From Defluviitaleaceae bacterium (GTDB lineage: Bacteria; Bacillota; Clostridia; Lachnospirales; WRBF01): a stretch of 64,000 nt of DNA. The notes below the pieces were generated by a model. It worked only from the letters and a program-made list of their open reading frames with translations. It was not told the origin of the DNA and did not search any database. This document shows, piece after piece, positions 58,622 to 64,000 of the stretch. The position numbers and the translations under genes were made by a program. Positions within the stretch are counted from its first letter, which is position 1. Each line of letters opens with the position of its first letter. Location: the NCBI GenBank assembly GCA_009784685.1, contig WRBF01000001.1, positions 1-64,000 on the forward strand, given 5' to 3'.

Positions 58622-60700
58622 ATGCCTAAAAATCTTGTAATCGTAGAATCGCCCGCAAAGGCAAAAACCCTTAAAAAATTTCTTGGGAGCAGCTATAGAA
58701 TAGAAGCTTCTATTGGTCATGTTCGCGACTTGCCTAAAAGCGAATTGGGAATTGACATTGAAAACGATTTTGAGCCCAAATATATAACAATTCGAGGCAA
58801 AGGCGAAGTTTTAGCGAAATTGCGTAAAGAAGTAAAAGCTTCTGACCGAGTATTCCTTGCAACTGACCCTGACCGTGAAGGCGAAGCAATCAGTTGGCAT
58901 TTGATGCACGCATTAAAGTTAAGCCCGGATAATGCAAAGCGTATTACGTTTAACGAAATAACGAAAAGTGCTGTTACAAAGTCTATAAAGGAAGCACGTG
59001 AAATTGATATGAAGCTTGTTGATGCTCAACAGGCAAGGCGAGAGCTTGATAGAATAGTTGGCTATAAAATAGGTCCTCTTCTTTGGAAAAAAGTAAAGCG
59101 AGGTCTTAGTGCAGGGCGTGTTCAATCTGTTGCGCTTAAAGTAATTTGTGATCGTGAGGAAGAGATTGAGAACTTCCAAAAAGAAGAATACTGGACAATG
59201 GATGCCATTTTGAAAAAGGGCAAAGAATCTTTTTTAGCAAAGTTTTATGGAACAGAGACTGAAAAACTTGAAGTTAAAACAGAGGAAGAGGCTAATAGAA
59301 TCCTCAAAGCAGTTGAAAAATCTGATTTTATAGTAAAAGAATCTAAAAAAGGCAGTCGAAACCGTAAAGCCCCTGCACCATTTACTACAAGCACCTTGCA
59401 GCAAGAAGCATCTAAAGTGTTAGGCTTTGCAACTGCAAAAACAATGATGCTTGCACAGCAGCTTTATGAAGGAATAGACATAAAAGGCGAAGGAACTGTT
59501 GGTTTTGTATCTTATATCCGTACGGATTCAATGCGCATTTCTGACGATGCTTTTGAAAGCGGTAAAAATTACTTATTGGAAAACTTAGGCGAAAAATATA
59601 CTATAAGTGAAAAGCCTGTTCATAAATCAAAAGGCAGAGCGCAAGATGCGCATGAAGCCATACGACCGACAGATGTAAGCCGTACACCTGAAAAAATGAA
59701 AGAGTTAATTTCAAAAGACTTGTTTAAGTTATATAAGCTTATTTGGGAACGCTTTATGGCTAGCATAATGCCGGCGGCTAATTATGATACATTGTCTGTT
59801 AAAATAATGGCAGGAGATTATCAGTTTAGAGCAACCGGATCGAAGCTTGTCTTTGATGGATATTTGGCAATTTATAAGAAAAATGAATCTGCCGATTCTG
59901 AAAATGTTGAGGCTTCAATGCCTGAGCTTGCTGTAGGCGATAAGCTTAACCTTGTATCTGTTAAGCCGGAACAACATTTTACACAGCCACCACCGAGATT
60001 TTCCGAAGCGATGCTTGTTAAAACACTTGAAGAACTTGGCATAGGGCGTCCGAGTACGTATGCATCAATTATAAGTACGATAATTGCCAGAAGATATGTA
60101 ACAAAAGAAGCAAAAGTCTTTTATGCAACAGAGCTTGGCAACATAGTTAACAATATAATGAAAGAATACTTTGAAAACATTGTAGATGTTGAATTTACAG
60201 CAAAAATGGAAGATGAGCTTGACCAAATTTCAGAAGGTGATATTCAGTGGAAGGAAGTTGTAAGACAGTTTTACAAACCGTTTTCTGTTGCGCTTGAAAA
60301 GGCTGAAGATGCAATAAGTAAGATAGAAATTGCTCCCGAAATAAGCGACATTTTATGTGAAAAATGCGGCAAAAATATGGTTGTCAAAATGGGGAGATAT
60401 GGTAGATTTTTAGCCTGTCCCGGATATCCTGACTGCAAAAATGTTAAAGCACTACACGAAGAAGCCGGTGTAGATTGCCCATTATGCGACGGAAAAGTTT
60501 TGATTAAAAAATCTAAAAACGGCAGAATTTTTTACGGATGTGATAAAAGCCCTGAATGTCAATTTATTTCATGGAATAAACCAACTGGAGAAAAATGCCC
60601 TCAATGCGGCGAATTTTTAGTCGAAAAAGGGACAAAAAATAAGAAAGTCGTTTGCAGCAGTTCAAGTTGTAAATTTGATAAGCCGCTTGAGGAGAAGTAA
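58622..60700 (+). CDS. topA: DNA topoisomerase I
   Basis: LVIVESPAKAKTLKKFLG, DPDREGEAISWHL, GFVSYIRTDSMRIS, C-terminal zinc ribbons. Confidence 0.98.
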   Translation: MPKNLVIVESPAKAKTLKKFLGSSYRIEASIGHVRDLPKSELGIDIENDFEPKYITIRGKGEVLAKLRKEVKASDRVFLATDPDREGEAISWHLMHALKLSPDNAKRITFNEITKSAVTKSIKEAREIDMKLVDAQQARRELDRIVGYKIGPLLWKKVKRGLSAGRVQSVALKVICDREEEIENFQKEEYWTMDAILKKGKESFLAKFYGTETEKLEVKTEEEANRILKAVEKSDFIVKESKKGSRNRKAPAPFTTSTLQQEASKVLGFATAKTMMLAQQLYEGIDIKGEGTVGFVSYIRTDSMRISDDAFESGKNYLLENLGEKYTISEKPVHKSKGRAQDAHEAIRPTDVSRTPEKMKELISKDLFKLYKLIWERFMASIMPAANYDTLSVKIMAGDYQFRATGSKLVFDGYLAIYKKNESADSENVEASMPELAVGDKLNLVSVKPEQHFTQPPPRFSEAMLVKTLEELGIGRPSTYASIISTIIARRYVTKEAKVFYATELGNIVNNIMKEYFENIVDVEFTAKMEDELDQISEGDIQWKEVVRQFYKPFSVALEKAEDAISKIEIAPEISDILCEKCGKNMVVKMGRYGRFLACPGYPDCKNVKALHEEAGVDCPLCDGKVLIKKSKNGRIFYGCDKSPECQFISWNKPTGEKCPQCGEFLVEKGTKNKKVVCSSSSCKFDKPLEEK

Positions 60701-60706
60701 AGAGTT

Positions 60707-61333
60707 GTGGAAGCGCAAAGTAATATAATCAAGGATATGTTTGATCTAGTTAATAAAGTTTACGATGAAAGGCAAATATTAAACGAGATTTGCCTTGTTT
60801 TTTCTAGTGAATTTGATTGCTATGTTCTTGTGCTAGATAAAACAGATAAACCCTTATTTGAAAGCAAATGTAACTCTGCTGATCTAACCTCAGCAGATGA
60901 GATTTTTGCAAAGTTAACATCTGGACTTGACAACATTGGGTCTATTATAATTAAGCGGCAAAATGCTTTATTTAATAGCTGCGATAAGCAAGCTTTTTAT
61001 GCTCTTGCATCTTTAGTATCATTACTGATAAGATTCTCTAATGAACAAAGTGAAAAAAATATCAGACGTGTAAAAGCTGCGGTTGGCTCTCTTTCATATT
61101 CAGAGCTGACTGCAGCTTTGCATGTATTCGATTTATTAGAAGGCAAAAGCGGTCATTTTATATCAAGTAACGTTTCAAAAGAAAAGGGAGTTGCAAAATC
61201 TGCAATAGTTAATTGTTTAAGAAAACTTGAGAGCGCAGGACTTATTGAAGTGCGGTCGCTTGGTGTAAAAGGTACTCATGTTCAAGTGTTAAATGATGCT
61301 CTTGCAGATGAACTTGGGAAATTTAAAAGATGA
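60707..61333 (+). CDS. codY: GTP-sensing transcriptional pleiotropic repressor CodY
   Basis: LSYSELTAALHVFDLLEGKSGHFISSNVSKEKGVAKSAIVNCLRKLESAGLIEVRSLGVKGTHVQVLND; GTG start. Confidence 0.92.
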   Translation: MEAQSNIIKDMFDLVNKVYDERQILNEICLVFSSEFDCYVLVLDKTDKPLFESKCNSADLTSADEIFAKLTSGLDNIGSIIIKRQNALFNSCDKQAFYALASLVSLLIRFSNEQSEKNIRRVKAAVGSLSYSELTAALHVFDLLEGKSGHFISSNVSKEKGVAKSAIVNCLRKLESAGLIEVRSLGVKGTHVQVLNDALADELGKFKR

Positions 61334-61424
61334 GCGTTTCAGTATAGTGGGAACATACCCTAGATGCGCCAAAAGAAGCAATAATGATTTTCATATCAGC
61401 TTGATACACAATAACGACTTTTAT

Positions 61425-61453
61425 TTGATTTTACATCCCCTTAGTGATATAAT
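61425..61453 (+). promoter_or_regulatory. Candidate promoter TTGATT-17-TATAAT upstream of rplI
   Basis: -35 61425-61430, -10 61448-61453. Confidence 0.7.
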
Positions 61454-61486
61454 CGGATAGATTATTTATGAAAGGGGCTTTTTATT

Positions 61487-61933
61487 ATGCAAGTAATTCT
61501 TCTCCAAGATATTAAAAACGTAGGAAAAAAAGGACAACTTCTTGAGGCAGCAGATGGATATGCAAGAAATTATCTTATCCCAAGGAAAATGGCAGTAGAA
61601 GCTACAAAAGGAAATGTAAACGAGCTTGAAGCAAAAAACAAAGCTTTAGTTGCAAAAGCCGAAAAAGAGCTTGAAAACGCAAAAGAATTTGCGGCAAGCC
61701 TTAACGAAAAGAAAATCAATATCAAGGTTAAAATGGGTGAAAACGGTAAACTGTTCGGGTCGGTTACAAACAAAGAAATCGCACAGGCACTTTTGGATCA
61801 AATTGGGGTTTCGATTGATAAAAAGAAAATTGTCTTAAATGAACCTATTAAAACCGTAGGCGAAAAAGACGTAGAAATTAAAGTTATGCATGATGTTTCG
61901 GCTAAAATAATCGTTAATGTTATCGAGGCATAA
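61487..61933 (+). CDS. rplI: 50S ribosomal protein L9
   Basis: MQVILLQDIKNVGKKGQLLEAADGYARNYLIPRKMA. Confidence 0.98.
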   Translation: MQVILLQDIKNVGKKGQLLEAADGYARNYLIPRKMAVEATKGNVNELEAKNKALVAKAEKELENAKEFAASLNEKKINIKVKMGENGKLFGSVTNKEIAQALLDQIGVSIDKKKIVLNEPIKTVGEKDVEIKVMHDVSAKIIVNVIEA

Positions 61934-61935
61934 TT

Positions 61936-63330
61936 ATGGAGTTTGATAATTCAGCGGCTTGGGATAATGACTTTAGTCATGGACATTCAGATCAGCAGCA
62001 GTTATATCAAGACATTAAGCATGTTCCGCCAAATGATCAAGAAGCGGAACAGGCTGTTTTAAGCTGCATGCTTTTCGATCGGGATTCGATTGCTGCCGCT
62101 TATGAGCTTATATCATCAGATGATTTTTACCGCCCTGACAATGCGGCTGTTTATGATGCAATGATAGAATTGTTTATGAAAAACATCCCTGTAGATGCTA
62201 TCACGCTTAAAAACAAACTGGCAGAAAACGGCGTTCTTGATGTAGTTGGTGGAATTGAATATATATCCTATTTAGTCGGGAATTACTATAGCTCTTCAAA
62301 TGTTGCACAATATATAAAAATTGTCGAAGAGCGGTCAACTCTTCGCAGACTTATAAAAGCAGGAAGCAACATTGCAAGCGCAGGTTATGAAGGGAAAGAA
62401 TCTGTCGAGAACATACTGGCTGATGCTGAGAAAACAATATTTAACATCGCTCAAAAAAGAAACACGACGGATTTTTCACATATTGAAGCTGTGCTTCAAG
62501 GTTCTATAAGCCGGATTGAAGAAATCTATTCTTCAAAGGGTAAACTGACCGGAATTGCTACAGGCTTTCATGATTTTGACCATTACACAGCAGGACTTCA
62601 ACGTTCTGATCTTGTTTTAGTTGCCGCACGCCCTTCAATGGGTAAAACAGCGTTTGCTCTTAATATGGCGCAGTATGCCGCTGTACGTCAAAATATGCCT
62701 GTTTGTATTTTCAGTCTGGAGATGTCAAAAGAACAGCTTGCAACAAGGCTTTTATGTGCTGAAGCTATGATTGACTCTCAAAAGCTTCGAAATGGTGATT
62801 TAGCAGATGATGATTGGGATAATATCTTTAAAGCAGTTGAATCGTTATCAAGGGCACCGCTTTATATAGATGATACACCGGGTATTACCGTTAATGAGCT
62901 TCGTGCGAAGTGCCGTAAAATGAAGCTTGAAAAAGGTCTTGACCTCGTAATGGTTGACTATTTACAGCTTATGTCAGGCGGAAGCAGATCAAACTCACGC
63001 CAAGAAGAAATTTCTGAAATTTCACGATCTTTAAAAGCTGTAGCAAGGGAAATAAACGCACCTCTTATAGCACTTTCACAGTTGAGCCGTGCTTGTGAAT
63101 CACGTGCGGATCACCGCCCGATGCTTTCAGATTTAAGAGAGTCAGGGGCAATTGAGCAGGATGCTGATATTGTTACGTTTTTGTATAGAGATGAATATTA
63201 TAACCCGGAAAATGATGACTCTCGTGGCAAGGCTGAATTAATTATCGCTAAGCAGCGTAACGGCCCAACGGGAACTGTACATCTTACTTGGCTTCCGCAT
63301 TATACAAAGTTTGGAAGTGCTGCAAAATGA
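61936..63330 (+). CDS. dnaB: Replicative DNA helicase
   Basis: [47 protein letters not shown]. Confidence 0.97.
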   Translation: MEFDNSAAWDNDFSHGHSDQQQLYQDIKHVPPNDQEAEQAVLSCMLFDRDSIAAAYELISSDDFYRPDNAAVYDAMIELFMKNIPVDAITLKNKLAENGVLDVVGGIEYISYLVGNYYSSSNVAQYIKIVEERSTLRRLIKAGSNIASAGYEGKESVENILADAEKTIFNIAQKRNTTDFSHIEAVLQGSISRIEEIYSSKGKLTGIATGFHDFDHYTAGLQRSDLVLVAARPSMGKTAFALNMAQYAAVRQNMPVCIFSLEMSKEQLATRLLCAEAMIDSQKLRNGDLADDDWDNIFKAVESLSRAPLYIDDTPGITVNELRAKCRKMKLEKGLDLVMVDYLQLMSGGSRSNSRQEEISEISRSLKAVAREINAPLIALSQLSRACESRADHRPMLSDLRESGAIEQDADIVTFLYRDEYYNPENDDSRGKAELIIAKQRNGPTGTVHLTWLPHYTKFGSAAK

Positions 63331-64000
63331 TTACTATACGTAAACGAACCGAAAATTATGAGACAGAAAATTTATCCGAATATGCTGCTAAAAGTTCTGA
63401 AACTAAAGGACGTAAAAAACCATGTGATAAATGTGATGTTAGAACGGATTTTCAGCGTGACCGAGACCGTATAACACACTCTAAAGCGTTTCGCCGCCTT
63501 ATGCATAAAACACAGGTTTTTATATTTCCTGACAGTGACCACTGCCGCACAAGATTGACTCATACGATAGAAGTTTCACAAATATCACGTGCAATTTCAC
63601 GTGCGCTTAGGTTAAATGATGATTTAACAGAAGCGATAGCACTTGGACATGATTTAGGACATACCCCTTTTGGGCATATAGGCGAGAACGTTCTTGCTAA
63701 GTTAAATCCTTATGGCTTTGAGCATAATTCACAAAGCGTAAGGATATTAGAATATCTTGAAAACGGAGGTAAAGGGTTAAACCTTACTGCTGAAGTGCTT
63801 GACGGCATTTTTAACCATCGCTCTAAGCTTGAACCTAAAACACTTGAAGGTAAAGTTGTACAGCTTTCAGATAAAATTGCATATGTAAATCATGATATTG
63901 ATGATGCTGTTCGCGCAGGTCTTATTAAAATGCCTGATTTGCCTAAAAGTTGTATTGATATACTGGGGGACACAGCAAGCGACCGCATAAATACGCTTAT
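63327..64000 (+). CDS. dgt: Deoxyguanosinetriphosphate triphosphohydrolase-like HD protein (partial, runs off window)
   Basis: ATGA overlap with dna[32 protein letters not shown]...[23 protein letters not shown]...[17 protein letters not shown]...[16 protein letters not shown]. Confidence 0.93.
   Translation, partial: MITIRKRTENYETENLSEYAAKSSETKGRKKPCDKCDVRTDFQRDRDRITHSKAFRRLMHKTQVFIFPDSDHCRTRLTHTIEVSQISRAISRALRLNDDLTEAIALGHDLGHTPFGHIGENVLAKLNPYGFEHNSQSVRILEYLENGGKGLNLTAEVLDGIFNHRSKLEPKTLEGKVVQLSDKIAYVNHDIDDAVRAGLIKMPDLPKSCIDILGDTASDRINTL

Noticed and set aside
1-64000. CRISPR arrays, tRNA genes, prophage or IS elements
   Set aside because: No regularly spaced direct repeats, tRNA T-loop/acceptor signatures, integrases, transposases or phage structural genes were recognised while reading.

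Overview
The window reads as an AT-rich Firmicutes/Clostridia-like chromosomal segment, mostly housekeeping genes, with no clear prophage, CRISPR array or IS element. Recognisable blocks: pxpCBA; cdd-deoD-deoC; iscR-nifS-nifU-mnmA; ftsQ-ftsZ; metNIQ; a two-component system; miaA-mutL-mutS-ylbF-miaB; pduL-buk; tyrS; SRP RNA; deoB; purEK; yifB/dprA-topA-codY; rplI-dnaB and a dGTPase-like gene that runs off the end. Most notable observations: (1) a glutaredoxin-like selenoprotein gene with an in-frame UGA and a candidate bSECIS hairpin (28989-29267), truncated in the supplied ORF track; (2) a yyaL-type gene split by about 17 nt exactly at the thioredoxin-like active site, leaving an ATGA stop/start junction (13036-14987); (3) two GTAG-N8-CTAC operator-like sites upstream of an XRE regulator; (4) 5' leaders that can sequester the Shine-Dalgarno of a dacF-like gene and of a small Gly-rich protein gene; (5) a 25-nt perfect dyad between the divergent yifB and dprA genes; (6) a 166-bp element with 29-nt inverted repeats at the left edge; (7) a response regulator that ends where its DNA-binding domain should begin. 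All assignments come from reading the sequence; no database search was run.
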